Below are positions 47,437-57,058 of a stretch of DNA of 64,000 nucleotides, piece by piece. The notes beneath the pieces are model-generated. The model was not told where the DNA came from, did not search any database, and saw nothing but the letters and a program-made list of their open reading frames with translations. Origin of the DNA: Natrinema sp046097095 (GTDB taxonomy: Archaea; Halobacteriota; Halobacteria; Halobacteriales; Natrialbaceae). Positions within the stretch are counted from its first letter, which is position 1. Every line of letters begins with the position of its first letter. The stretch is from positions 186,001 through 250,000 of the forward strand of contig NZ_CP175699.1 of assembly GCF_046097095.1 (NCBI RefSeq), given 5' to 3'. Position numbers and translations under genes: made by a program.

Positions 47437-49992
47437 CTATCGGATGATCTTGTCGCGGCCGGGATCGAACAGCGGCTCGTCGCGGACCGTCGCGTCGTAG
47501 GTCTCCCCTTCGCATTGGATCTGCACCGACGTCCCGGCGTCGGCGTACTCGCTGGGCAGGTACGTGTAGGCGATTGATTCGCCGACGCTGTAGCCGTAGC
47601 CGCCGGCCTGAACGTATCCGACGGCCTCACCGTCAGCGAGCACTGGCCGGCCGCTCAGCATCGCGTCCGTCGAATCGTCCAGCGTCAGACAGGCGACCTC
47701 GGTGTCGGTGCCCGACTCCTTGGCCTCGACGAGCGCCTCCTTCCCGATGAAGTCGGTGTCCAGATCGACGGCGAAGGGCAGTCCGGCGGCGAACGGATCG
47801 ACGTCGGTGTCGACGTCGGTTCCCCACAGCCGGAACCCCTTCTCGAGACGCATCGACTCGAGTGCGCCGCCACCCATGGGCCTGACGTCGAGATCCTGAC
47901 CGGCCTCCCAGAGCGTGTCCCAAAGCTTCCGGCCGTACTCGGAGGGAGCCCACAGCTCCCAGCCGAGTTCGCCGACGTACGAGAGCCGCAGCGCGATTAC
48001 GGGAACGTCGCCGACGTAGAGCCGCTTGCAACTGAAGTACGGGAACTCGCCGTTAGAGATGTCGGCATCGGTGACTCGCTGGAGCAGTAATCGAGACTTC
48101 GGTCCCCACAGTCCGACGGTGCACTTCGCGGATTCCTCGACCGTCACGGAGACTGTGTCAGGCGCGTGGTCCTCGATCCAGGAACCGTGGATACCCGGCG
48201 AGTTGCCGCCGCCGGTCGTCACCATGTACTCCTCGTCGTCGAGGCGGGCGACGGTGAGGTCGGCGATGATCGTGCCGCCCTCGTTCAGCATCGTCGTGTA
48301 CCGGACCGTTCCGACGTCGATGTCCATGTCGTTGCTGCAGATCCGCTGGAGGAACTCGCCGGCATCATCGCCCTCCACCATGATCGAACTGAACGTCGTC
48401 ATGTCGAACATGGACACGTTCTCACGGGTGTGGAGGTGCTCGGCACCCTCGATCGGAGAGCGGTTGATCCCCTGCCAACCGTCCTGTTCGGGGATCCGCT
48501 CCTCGTACTTCTCGACGAGGTCCGCGTTGGACTCGTACCACTGGGGCGTCTCCCAGCCGCCGCTCTGGTAGAACTCAGCGTCGAGTTCCTGCTGGTGCCC
48601 GTAGAACGGACTCACACGCAACCCGCGGCGGTCATCGGGCTGCCACCGTGGTTCGACAATGCTGTACACCTGTTCGTAGCGCTTCCCACCGCGGTCCGTG
48701 AAGTAGTCCTTGCTCCCGGCGTGGGGTTCGAACCGGTTGACGTGGATCCCGCTCGTGTCGACGGGTCCGGACGGGAGCCGCGGGACGCCGTTCTCCATCC
48801 ACTCGGCGAGGATTTTTCCGTAGCCGCCGGAGTGGGTCCACCAGATCGCCAGCCCGGTCCAGAGGCCGTCGACCGCCGCCGTCTCGCCGAGTACTGGCAT
48901 CCCGTCCGGCGTGTAGACGAAGATTCCGTTCTCCGTGACGCGGAAGTCTTTGTCCTCGGTCGCGGGCAGCAGTTCGTCGAATGCCTGCTGGGGCGACTTC
49001 TCGCGGTTCGGGTGCGTCGCCTTCGTCCAGTGCTTCTCGGTGAAGCTGTGGACCGACGCCTGGCTGTCCTCGTCGTTTTTCCCCATCTCGTCCGGATCGA
49101 CGACCAGTGTCTCGTGGTTGTACGAGCCGAGCCCGTAGCCGTCGCCGTGCGTTCGGAAGTACAACGAGTTGTCCTGATCCCGACCGACCGGCCGGTCTGG
49201 CGGCTGAGCCATGGACTCCGTGATCTGACTATCGCCGGGGACCTCGAGGCCGGCGGTGGCGTCGCCGATCACGGTGCCGGACTCGTCGTCGAGTTCCGCA
49301 AGCGGCTCCGTGACGACGTACTGGTGTTCGACGGGGGCGATCGGCAGGTCAAGGCCCGCCATCTGACCGGTCTGGTACGCCCAGTTGTTCGTCGCGAGGA
49401 CGCACCGATCGCACTCGATGCGGCCGTTGTCGGTGACGACCGCCTGGATCTCACCGCCGCCGGTCTCGATGTCCGTCACCTCGGTGTCGCCGAAGAACCG
49501 GGCCGACGATGTCTCGATGTACCACTGTAGTGCGTCGGTCCCGGCCACCTGGCCGTCGGTTGGCGAGTAGTAGCCGCCGAGGATCTCGTCCTCGTCGACG
49601 AGCGGGAGGTACTCGGTGACCTCTTCGGGCTCGAGGAGCTGTGGCTCCGGCAGCCCGTACGAGGTGGCCCACTCGACGCGCCGCTGGAGGAAGTCCATTC
49701 GTTCCTCAGAGCGGGCGAGTTCGATGCCGCCGACCTCTGTGTAGACGCCCGCGTCCTTCAGCAGTCGGCTCGTGTAGTGGGCCGTCTTGGTCTGGATCTT
49801 CGACGGGGACGTCTGGAACATGATTCCCGGTGCGTGCGTCGACGAACCACCAGTCACCGGAAGCGGTCCCTGATCGACGACGACCACGTCGTCTGCGCCG
49901 AGTTCCGTCAGGTGGTAGGCGATACTACAGCCGACGGCCCCAGCACCGATAATCACCGTCTCGGCTCTCGTAGGCAAGCTCTCTATGCTCAT
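47437..49992 (-). CDS. Dimethylglycine (sarcosine) dehydrogenase/oxidase, FAD + GcvT fusion
   Basis: An 851-residue two-part enzyme. The N-terminal DAO domain has GAGAVG (16-21) and GGSSTHAPGIMFQ, where His53 corresponds to the covalent FAD-linking histidine of the DMGDH/DMGO family. The GcvT-like folate domain spans about 430-850 (EGDDAGEFLQRICSND then LGWELWAPSEYG). It oxidises dimethylglycine and passes the methyl group to THF as methylene-THF. Start MSIESL at 49992; 158 additional upstream codons are non-domain. A TATA-like element lies about 40 bp upstream on its strand. First gene of a unit with ilvA. Confidence 0.9.
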   Translation of the reverse strand: MSIESLPTRAETVIIGAGAVGCSIAYHLTELGADDVVVVDQGPLPVTGGSSTHAPGIMFQTSPSKIQTKTAHYTSRLLKDAGVYTEVGGIELARSEERMDFLQRRVEWATSYGLPEPQLLEPEEVTEYLPLVDEDEILGGYYSPTDGQVAGTDALQWYIETSSARFFGDTEVTDIETGGGEIQAVVTDNGRIECDRCVLATNNWAYQTGQMAGLDLPIAPVEHQYVVTEPLAELDDESGTVIGDATAGLEVPGDSQITESMAQPPDRPVGRDQDNSLYFRTHGDGYGLGSYNHETLVVDPDEMGKNDEDSQASVHSFTEKHWTKATHPNREKSPQQAFDELLPATEDKDFRVTENGIFVYTPDGMPVLGETAAVDGLWTGLAIWWTHSGGYGKILAEWMENGVPRLPSGPVDTSGIHVNRFEPHAGSKDYFTDRGGKRYEQVYSIVEPRWQPDDRRGLRVSPFYGHQQELDAEFYQSGGWETPQWYESNADLVEKYEERIPEQDGWQGINRSPIEGAEHLHTRENVSMFDMTTFSSIMVEGDDAGEFLQRICSNDMDIDVGTVRYTTMLNEGGTIIADLTVARLDDEEYMVTTGGGNSPGIHGSWIEDHAPDTVSVTVEESAKCTVGLWGPKSRLLLQRVTDADISNGEFPYFSCKRLYVGDVPVIALRLSYVGELGWELWAPSEYGRKLWDTLWEAGQDLDVRPMGGGALESMRLEKGFRLWGTDVDTDVDPFAAGLPFAVDLDTDFIGKEALVEAKESGTDTEVACLTLDDSTDAMLSGRPVLADGEAVGYVQAGGYGYSVGESIAYTYLPSEYADAGTSVQIQCEGETYDATVRDEPLFDPGRDKIIR

Positions 49993-50182
49993 GTGATACC
50001 CACACGTGGTACAGTCCCTCTCATAAATATACCGCTGCCTTAAGTAAAAACGGGCGAACGAGGCCGGTTCACGGAGCGAATCGCGAACGCCACAACAAGA
50101 AATATCGCTGATACGTTTTGGCAAACGCGGCATCGTCACCGGCTCGACCGGGTGGCCGCGGGGGTCGCGTCTCCGTCGCCGG

Positions 50183-51121
50183 TCACGGGAGCGATACGTC
50201 GACGTCGGCCTGCAGCCCCGCCGCTTTGATCGTGTTGTAGAGGAGCATCGTGATCGTAAGCGGCCCGACGCCGCCGGGGACCGGCGTGATCGCGTTGGCC
50301 TTCTCCTTCGCGCTCTCGAACTCGACGTCGCCGACGAGCTCGTACCCCTTCTCGGTGTCCGACTGGTCAGACTCCGTCTGACTGTCCTCCGAACGTCGTT
50401 CGGAGACATCCACGCGGTTGACGCCGACGTCGACCACGGTCGTTCCCGGCGAGAGCATCGATCCATCGATCAATTCCGGAACGCCGGCGGCCGCGACGAC
50501 GACATCCGCGCCCCGCGTCTTCGCCGCGAGATCGTCCGTGCGCGAGTGGCAGATCGCGACCGTCGCGTTCCCGGTGTCTGACTTCTGGACGAGGAGATTC
50601 GCCATCGGTTTCCCGACGATGTTCGACCGGCCGACGACGACGACGTCCGCACCCTCCGTCTCGACGCCCTCCGCCTCGAGCAGCTTCTGGATACCGTGGG
50701 GCGTACACGGCTTGAACCGAGGCGTCCCGGTGACCAACCGACCGACGTTCTCCGGGTGGAACCCGTCGACGTCCTTTTGCGGATCGATCCGCTCGAGGAC
50801 GGCTTGCCGATCGACGTGGTCCGGGAGCGGTAACTGCACGAGGATACCGTGGACCGCCGGATCGTCGTTCAGTTCGTCTATCTGATCGAACAGCACGTCG
50901 GCGGGCGCGTCCGGATCGAGTTCGTGGTGAATGCTCTCGATTCCGAGGTCGTTGCAGGCCCGTCGTTTCATCGAGACGTACGTCTCGCTCGCGCCGTCGT
51001 CGCTCATTAGGACCGTCGCCAGCCCCGGCGTCACGCCGGCGTCCGCGAGCGTCTCGAGGCACGGTTCTAGATCCGCAGTGAGTCGATCCGCGATCTCGTT
51101 ACCGTCGATGATCCGTGTCAT
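50183..51121 (-). CDS. folD: Methylene-THF dehydrogenase / methenyl-THF cyclohydrolase
   Basis: A 312-residue FolD. SMKRRACNDLGI (with YVSMK, the catalytic Tyr/Lys region), VQLPLPDHV, DPQKDVDGFHPENVG, VVGRSNIVGKPMA and PVPGGVGPLTITMLL are all present. It has a 20-residue acidic Ser/Asp/Glu-rich insert (about residues 240-262) before the last domain segment, unusual against bacterial FolD. It converts methylene-THF to formyl-THF, the substrate of PurU. Located 190 bp upstream of the dimethylglycine dehydrogenase gene on the same strand. Confidence 0.93.
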   Translation of the reverse strand: MTRIIDGNEIADRLTADLEPCLETLADAGVTPGLATVLMSDDGASETYVSMKRRACNDLGIESIHHELDPDAPADVLFDQIDELNDDPAVHGILVQLPLPDHVDRQAVLERIDPQKDVDGFHPENVGRLVTGTPRFKPCTPHGIQKLLEAEGVETEGADVVVVGRSNIVGKPMANLLVQKSDTGNATVAICHSRTDDLAAKTRGADVVVAAAGVPELIDGSMLSPGTTVVDVGVNRVDVSERRSEDSQTESDQSDTEKGYELVGDVEFESAKEKANAITPVPGGVGPLTITMLLYNTIKAAGLQADVDVSLP

Positions 51122-51451
51122 AGTTGGTCTCGTTTCGATCGCTACGGGCCGCGTCCGCTCGAGGAGACGGGGCGCTACGGCCGGCACTTCGATCGGGTAC
51201 CGGTGCCATCGCTCGTCGAGATGGACCGCATCGACCCGCAGCGATGTCGACTAAAGGGTTTGCGGGGAGGATAATTAATCCACGTGTCGAATGGCGTTTC
51301 GTGACCGACATCGGTGAGCCGCGATCGGTCGGGAGAGTAACAGTGCTATCAATGTGAAGCAGGACGCTCGAGGTGACGATATCGAGGCGGCACCGACGAC
51401 AAATGATCGTCTCGTCGAGAGGCGAAACTCGGCCGCGCCGTCGCGGAGCGG
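51122..51451. other. Intergenic region, nothing recognised
   Basis: 330 bp between folD (its promoter side) and the stop of the creatininase-family gene. A short AT-rich patch near 51270-51280 could be the folD promoter. Nothing else seen. Confidence 0.3.
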
Positions 51452-52189
51452 TTACCGGTGGGCGGGACGGTCGAGATCCCGATCGGCGACGGTCTCCAGC
51501 AACGCGACCAGTGCGTCGGCCGCCGCGTCGAGTAGTTTCTCACCCAGTTCCGCACTCGCCTCACGTGGATCGCCGACGACGCCGTTCTCGGTGAACTCGG
51601 CCGAGTCGAACGCGAGGTTGACCCGGCCCTGCCAGTCGCCCCAACGGTCGCTCCCGTTCTCGGCGGCCTCCTCGAGGTGATCCTCCCGAACGGCGCTGGG
51701 ATTCGCGTACTGGACCAGCGCCGTCTCGAGCGGCCCGCCGTGACCCATGCGAGAGCTGTGTTCGCCGACCTCGTCGAACCACGTGAACGGCACGGCGTAC
51801 GCGTCGTCGTGTCGAGTGATCTGGCCGGTAACGTCTTGGAGGGCGCTCGTATTCCCGCCGTGTCCGTTGACAAGGACGATTCGATCGACCCCGTGGTGGG
51901 AGAGGCTCCCGACGATATCGCGGACATAGGCCTTGAACGTCGACTCCGAGGTCCAGAGGGTGCCGGTGAACTGTCGGTGTTCCTCGGCGATACCGACGGG
52001 GACCGCGGGCGCGACCGCGACCGTCCCCTCGTACCGCTCCGCGGCCGCGTCCGCGACCGCTTCGGCGTTGAGCGTGTCAGTTCCCAGCGGTGCGTGCGGG
52101 CCGTGTTGCTCTGTGCTCCCGACCGGGAGTAATGCGAGATCCGTTTCGGCCGCATCGATCTCCGTCCACGTCGCTTGCTCGAGATGCAT
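51452..52189 (-). CDS. Creatininase-family metal amidohydrolase
   Basis: A 245-residue creatininase-fold protein. Metal ligands are visible in VGSTEQHGPHAPLGTD (Glu27, His29, Asp38, spaced as in creatininase) and in VNGHGGN. In archaea this family includes the FAPy deformylase (ArfB) of riboflavin and F420 synthesis, so true creatininase activity should not be assumed. Start at 52189 (MHLEQAT) preferred over 52246. Divergent from an aspartoacylase-like gene across 89 bp. Confidence 0.8.
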   Translation of the reverse strand: MHLEQATWTEIDAAETDLALLPVGSTEQHGPHAPLGTDTLNAEAVADAAAERYEGTVAVAPAVPVGIAEEHRQFTGTLWTSESTFKAYVRDIVGSLSHHGVDRIVLVNGHGGNTSALQDVTGQITRHDDAYAVPFTWFDEVGEHSSRMGHGGPLETALVQYANPSAVREDHLEEAAENGSDRWGDWQGRVNLAFDSAEFTENGVVGDPREASAELGEKLLDAAADALVALLETVADRDLDRPAHR

Positions 52190-52278
52190 ACGGCCGATCG
52201 CTGCACGCGTAGTCGCATAAAACACACTTCCTCGAGAGACGTGCAAACTTACAAGTTCGAGCGAGGGAGTAAACGAGT

Positions 52279-53286
52279 ATGGAGCACGAGACCGTCACCC
52301 ATACAACTGCCGAGCGCCGTCTCGCTCGCTTGCCGTCCGGGACGGACGTCACGGTGACCGTCCATCGATACGACGGCGGAGTCGGACCGACCGCCTACGT
52401 GCAGGCCGCACAGCACGGTATCGAACTCAACGGAACGGCCGCGCTGCGTCGATTGCACCGCCACCTGCTGACCGCTGAGGTCGCCGGTACGGTGATCGCC
52501 GTGCCGGTCGTCAATTCGCTCGCGTTCGATCACGGATCGTACGTCACGCCGCAGGCGGTCGACGCGGTCAACCCGAACTGTAATCGCGTCTGGCCGGGCG
52601 ACGACGCGGGAACCCTGCAAGAACGGATCGTCGCCAGACTGTGGGAGGTGATCGAGCCGACCGACGTCGTAATCGATCTGCATACCGGAACCCCGGACAT
52701 GCTCGAGCACGTCAGATTCCAGCACGGAAATCGGAAGTCACGGACCCTCGCGGCGACGTTCGGGGCCGACTATCTCCTGACCGATTCGCCGTCCGACGGT
52801 GAAGCAGACGACGGCACAGGGGACGGCGACGCAGCGGACGATAACGCGGCCGACGACGAGCCGTATCAGGGCAAGCTCCGAACGGCCGCCGCGCAGGCCG
52901 GAATTCCGGCGATCGTCCCAGAACTCTCGAACAGCCGCCAGATCGATCACGACGCGGCACACCGCGGGGTCCGCGGACTCCGGAACGTTCTCGGTGAACT
53001 GGGAATGCTCCGTGAGGAACCGGCACCGACGCCCTCGCAGACGATCCTCCGAAACGACGAGGGGCGGATCGGTACCGACGCTTCGGGGCTCTTCGAACCG
53101 AATCCGGAGGTCACCGTCGGTGATCACGTGTCCGCGGGGACCGAACTGGGGACGGTGTACTGTCCATCGACGTTCGAGGAGCGCCAGCGCGTGACGACGA
53201 CCGACGACGGCGTGATCTACTCGCTCACCCGCGAGTCCGTCGTGACTGCCGGTGAGAAGGTCGCCTGTATCGCGGAGCGAGCGTGA
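52279..53286 (+). CDS. Succinylglutamate desuccinylase/aspartoacylase-family protein
   Basis: A 335-residue zinc carboxypeptidase-like deacylase. Zinc ligands are His46 and Glu49 (AQHGIELNG) and His135 (DLHTG). A 30-residue acidic Asp/Ala/Gly-rich loop (about 175-200) is inserted, and the C-terminal beta domain ends IYSLTRESVVTAGEKV. It deacylates an N-acyl amino acid or related amide; the substrate is unknown. Convergent with the glutamine-amidotransferase gene, separated by 20 bp. Confidence 0.82.
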   Translation: MEHETVTHTTAERRLARLPSGTDVTVTVHRYDGGVGPTAYVQAAQHGIELNGTAALRRLHRHLLTAEVAGTVIAVPVVNSLAFDHGSYVTPQAVDAVNPNCNRVWPGDDAGTLQERIVARLWEVIEPTDVVIDLHTGTPDMLEHVRFQHGNRKSRTLAATFGADYLLTDSPSDGEADDGTGDGDAADDNAADDEPYQGKLRTAAAQAGIPAIVPELSNSRQIDHDAAHRGVRGLRNVLGELGMLREEPAPTPSQTILRNDEGRIGTDASGLFEPNPEVTVGDHVSAGTELGTVYCPSTFEERQRVTTTDDGVIYSLTRESVVTAGEKVACIAERA

Positions 53287-53306
53287 CAAACCGTCGATCG
53301 TCCGGT

Positions 53307-54059
53307 TCAGCCGCGGGCGATCGAGGTACAGAAGTTCTCGACGATGCGTTTCCCCGACTCGGTGAGAATGCTCTCCGGGTGGAACTGGACGCCGACGTGG
53401 GGCAACTCCGCGTGGCGAACGCCCATGACGATCCCCCGACCGTCGTCGGTGTGGGCGGTCTCGATCAGTTCCGCCGGCAGGTCGTCGCGCTCGACCGCCA
53501 GCGAGTGATAGCGACCGACCTCGAGGGGGTTCGGCACGCCGTCGTACAGCCCCGTTCCATCGTGATCCACCGTAGACGTCTTTCCGTGGACGACGTCGGG
53601 TGCGCGTCCGACGGACACCCCATGAGCGGCACAGAGTGCCTGATGACCGAGACAGACGCCGAACGTCGGGTACTCGGTCTCGGCGAAGATATCGATGGAG
53701 ACGCCGGCCTCGGCAGGCGTCCCGGGGCCCGGGGAGACGACGATCCCGTCGGGATCGAGGTCGCGGACACCCTCGAGGTCGATCTCGTCGTTGCGTCGGA
53801 CGATCACGTCGTCGAACTGGCCGACGTCCCGCGGCGCCGCCGCGGAGCCTGCCGGAGCGATCGCTTCGGCGACGTACTGAACGAGATTGTACGCGAACGA
53901 ATCGTAGTTATCGATCACCAGCAACCTTTTGCTGCGGTCACTCGCTAACGCTCGTTCCCTGGCAAAACGTTGATGAAAACCCTGCCTCCCTCCTTCCAGT
54001 CGGTCGTTGGGCCGCTCGCTCGTGTCCACTCGCTCTCGGGTGCCACGTCCGTCACTCAT
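53307..54059 (-). CDS. Anthranilate/aminodeoxychorismate synthase glutamine amidotransferase subunit
   Basis: A 250-residue class-I glutamine amidotransferase. VIDNYDSFAYNL, catalytic GVCLGHQ (Cys136) and QFHPESIL (His/Glu) are intact. About 44 residues precede the first strand, longer than usual, so the true start could be internal. Start 54059 overlaps the preceding synthase gene by 8 bp, giving translational coupling. It supplies ammonia for anthranilate (TrpG) or aminodeoxychorismate (PabA) formation; such subunits can serve both. Confidence 0.88.
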   Translation of the reverse strand: MSDGRGTRERVDTSERPNDRLEGGRQGFHQRFARERALASDRSKRLLVIDNYDSFAYNLVQYVAEAIAPAGSAAAPRDVGQFDDVIVRRNDEIDLEGVRDLDPDGIVVSPGPGTPAEAGVSIDIFAETEYPTFGVCLGHQALCAAHGVSVGRAPDVVHGKTSTVDHDGTGLYDGVPNPLEVGRYHSLAVERDDLPAELIETAHTDDGRGIVMGVRHAELPHVGVQFHPESILTESGKRIVENFCTSIARG

Positions 54060-55566
54060 ACTGTTCACCTCCGCTTTCAGCCTCGAGTGCCATCCCGGCC
54101 CGCTCACCCAAGGCCTCGTCGACCGCCGTCACGAGCGCCTGTGCCTTGTCGAGCGTCTCGTCGTACTCCTGATCGGGAACGGAATCGTGGACGACGCCGG
54201 CACCGACACGCAGGTGGTACTCGTCGGCGTGGCGGACCAGCGTCCGGATGACGATGTTCAGCGTCGCCCGATCGTCGAAGCCAAACATTCCGATGCTCCC
54301 GGTGTAGGGGCCCCGTCGGGTCGCCTCGAGTTCGTCGATGAGCTCCATCGTCCGCGGCTTCGGCGCGCCCGTGATCGTGCCACCCGGAAAGACCGCCGCG
54401 ACGGCGTCGGCGACGCTCGCGTCGTCTCGCAGGGTTCCCTCGACGAGTGAGACGAGGTGCATGACTTCCGAGTACCGGTCCACGCGGCGGTAGTCCGTCA
54501 CCGACACGGAACCGTACTCGCTGACCTTTCCGAGGTCGTTGCGCTCTAAGTCGACGAGCATCGCGTGTTCGGCGCGTTCCTTTTCGTCGGCGCGGAGGTC
54601 GGCCGCCAATCGCTCGTCTTCGGCCGGCGTCCGCCCGCGAGGTCTGGTTCCAGCGATCGGTTCAGTGACGAGTGAACCGTCGCGGACCTCGAGCAGCAGT
54701 TCCGGGCTCGCGCTGACGAGATCGACGCCGGGGAACTCGAGCAGCCCCGAGTATGGGGCCGGGTTCACGCGTCGGACCGCGTCGAAGACGTCGACCGGAT
54801 GGGCGGCCGCCGGAGCGACGAGTCGGTGGGAGACGTTCGCCTGAAACGTATCACCGTCGCGAATGTACCGCTTGACTCGCCGAACGCGGTCGGCGAACGC
54901 TGCCCGACCGCACTCGCTCTCGAACGCGGCCCGGGTCGCGTCGACCGTTGGACTGCGGTCCGCTTCGCTGCCGTCGATCGCCGCCCGCGCCAGGGATCGA
55001 GCCCTCGCTCGACCGGTCTCATAGGCGTCGTCGGGATCGTCGTCGACCACGGGACAGGCGGTCACTCGCAGTTCCGTTTCGCCGTCACCGTCACGCGGTT
55101 CACGCCACGCGGCGACCCGATCGAAGACGCCCAGTTGAAGCCGCGGCAATCCGCGTTCGTCGGTCGTCGTCGACGGCAACGACTCGAGTTCCCTGACGAC
55201 GTCGTAGGAGAGCCAGCCGAACGCACCGCAGGGATACGGGACCGAGCAGTCTCCGCGTACCAACCGCTCGCGCTCGAGGAGCGCGTCGATCGTTCGGATC
55301 GTCGGACTTCCGTCGTCCCGATCGACCGCGTTCGCGGTCACTCGAGTCCGTTCGACGGGGTCGACACCGAAGTAGCCCCAGCCGGACTGTCCGCCAGTCG
55401 TCTCGAGGTAGAACCCATCGGCCTCGTCGGTCCGAACCCTGCGATAGGCGTCGAATGGATCGGCGACGGAGACGCGTACCTCGACCGGGATGCGAGCGCC
55501 GTCCGGCGCGCTCTCAGCGGTCTCTACAAACGATTCGCTATCGGTTACGACCGTGATCGTACTCAT
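54052..55566 (-). CDS. Chorismate-utilising synthase component I (TrpE/PabB)
   Basis: A 504-residue chorismate-binding enzyme. SGWGYFGVDP near residue 60, GDTFQANVSHRL, the PIAGTRPRG motif, and GGTITGAPKPRTMELIDELE are present. PIAGT (Ala rather than the Lys of enteric PabB) favours anthranilate synthase. However, the two-gene unit lacks other trp genes and lies in a folate neighbourhood, which favours a PabB role. I leave it undecided and give no symbol. First gene of the pair with the amidotransferase. Confidence 0.85.
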   Translation of the reverse strand: MSTITVVTDSESFVETAESAPDGARIPVEVRVSVADPFDAYRRVRTDEADGFYLETTGGQSGWGYFGVDPVERTRVTANAVDRDDGSPTIRTIDALLERERLVRGDCSVPYPCGAFGWLSYDVVRELESLPSTTTDERGLPRLQLGVFDRVAAWREPRDGDGETELRVTACPVVDDDPDDAYETGRARARSLARAAIDGSEADRSPTVDATRAAFESECGRAAFADRVRRVKRYIRDGDTFQANVSHRLVAPAAAHPVDVFDAVRRVNPAPYSGLLEFPGVDLVSASPELLLEVRDGSLVTEPIAGTRPRGRTPAEDERLAADLRADEKERAEHAMLVDLERNDLGKVSEYGSVSVTDYRRVDRYSEVMHLVSLVEGTLRDDASVADAVAAVFPGGTITGAPKPRTMELIDELEATRRGPYTGSIGMFGFDDRATLNIVIRTLVRHADEYHLRVGAGVVHDSVPDQEYDETLDKAQALVTAVDEALGERAGMALEAESGGEQYE

Positions 55567-55799
55567 GGCGAATACCCGCCACCGGGACCGGCCGCCCGCC
55601 GTCCCGGAAGCGTTCGTATCAGGAGCGCACTCGGAGCGTATAAAAAGATTGTGACAAGGGCAGACATACCATAGTTTGACGGGTGATCTGATAATACAGG
55701 AGTGCTACCGATCTCGGGCGGATTCTTCACGGGACATTTGAAGGGGTGAATTATTCCTCACGTACCCTTATCCCTAACGACCGGGTGCTTACGAACACC

Positions 55800-56909
55800 A
55801 TGGGAGTCAGTGCCTCGATTGAGAACCTCTCTCGAACGATCGAGCGATATGAGGCGGACGGGGGCGAGATCCATCGCGTCGACGCGACGATTCGAGGCGA
55901 CGGTGACGAACCGAGTATCGCGATCGACGTCGTCGTCCCGCTGTGTTCGGCCACAGGGCAGTCGACCGCCAAGGCCGAAACGACACCGCGGACCGCGACG
56001 GTCGACGAGAACGACGGTCTCTCCCTTGAGTTTCCGCCGTCGATCGTGCCGGCGATCGACGAGTTCGCGCCCGCGAACGCGTCGTGCACCACGGAGGAAG
56101 CGACCGTCACCTCGGAAGGAACTGTCGTCGTCACGTTCGCCCTCGGTCTCGAGGCGGACGCAGAGCAGAGCCATGAGACGACGAACGGAGACGTCGAGTC
56201 CGATCGGAGCGCATCGGCGACCGAGAGCGAGGACGAACGCCCACTCGAGTCTCGCGACCGATTCGCCTCGGATTCGGTAGCGATCGACGACGAGACCAAG
56301 CGCACACTCGCAGCCGCACGGAACGACGACCTGCCGCCGTACGACGATGTCGAGTACCTGGAGTGTCTGTACGACTCCTTCGATACGTTCACCGCGATGG
56401 CGGAGGCGCTCGAGATGGACGTCGCGTCCGAGACCGTTCGACGATACATGATCGACGCCGGCGTCCACGAGCCGACGTCCTACGAGACGACCGCACCGGA
56501 CGAGGACGACGCGACGACCGACGGCTCGGAGGTAACTGCCGGACAGCAGGATAGCTCCGCCGATGAGAACCGGGAACCGACGGTCGACACGGACAGCGAA
56601 CTCGATCGATCGGTGACGGCAGACGATCCGACCGCGTCCGTTCCGGAGAAACAGCTCGTCGCCGACGGGATCGGTCTTCCCGAAGACGTCGAAATCGACG
56701 AGCTGATGGACGCGATCGAGTCGTCCATGACGTTACACGACGTCACTCGGACGCTCGGCCTCGAGCGCGGTCGGACCCGCGAACTGCTCGAGCAGCTGAA
56801 CCTGCTCGATCTCGTCGTAAAACGCGTCTCCGACGCGAACATACCCGATCGACACCCCTCGCGAAACGAGATCACCGATCGGATCCGCGAGAGCGCCACC
56901 TACGGCTAG
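55800..56909 (+). CDS. Haloarchaeal putative regulator with HTH-like segments
   Basis: A 369-residue, very acidic protein. An N-terminal domain of about 120 residues (ASIENLSRTIERYEADGG) is followed by an acidic linker and two helix-turn-helix-like segments, PPYDDVEYLECLYDSFDTF with SETVRRYMIDAG (about 190-230) and MTLHDVTRTLGLERGRTRELL (about 315-340). Suggests a DNA-binding role, not a named family. Start ATG 55800 lies just after an AT-rich promoter patch; a start 54 bp upstream is possible. Confidence 0.55.
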   Translation: MGVSASIENLSRTIERYEADGGEIHRVDATIRGDGDEPSIAIDVVVPLCSATGQSTAKAETTPRTATVDENDGLSLEFPPSIVPAIDEFAPANASCTTEEATVTSEGTVVVTFALGLEADAEQSHETTNGDVESDRSASATESEDERPLESRDRFASDSVAIDDETKRTLAAARNDDLPPYDDVEYLECLYDSFDTFTAMAEALEMDVASETVRRYMIDAGVHEPTSYETTAPDEDDATTDGSEVTAGQQDSSADENREPTVDTDSELDRSVTADDPTASVPEKQLVADGIGLPEDVEIDELMDAIESSMTLHDVTRTLGLERGRTRELLEQLNLLDLVVKRVSDANIPDRHPSRNEITDRIRESATYG

Positions 56910-57058
56910 TAACGCGAGTCGACGAGGGACGCTCCCGCAGTGCCAGCGCTGGCAGCGCGCACCGCCCTGCTCCGGCTCTCTCCGCCTCCAGCCATCCGAT
57001 GCACACCATGAGTCACTAAGCTAATTTAGACGCTCGCGACTGTGTACTACATAGGATA

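Noticed and set aside
48166..49530. 454-codon plus-strand frame inside the dimethylglycine dehydrogenase gene
   Set aside because: Antisense shadow caused by codon bias; no recognisable motif.
51452..52189. Calling this gene creatininase as part of creatine-to-sarcosine catabolism
   Set aside because: The family in archaea includes the FAPy deformylase, and no creatinase is present; only the family name is supported.
56941..56954. Perfect palindrome TGCCAGCGCTGGCA as an operator or terminator
   Set aside because: Single 14-bp palindrome in GC-rich DNA with no loop and no repeat elsewhere in the window; too weak to call.
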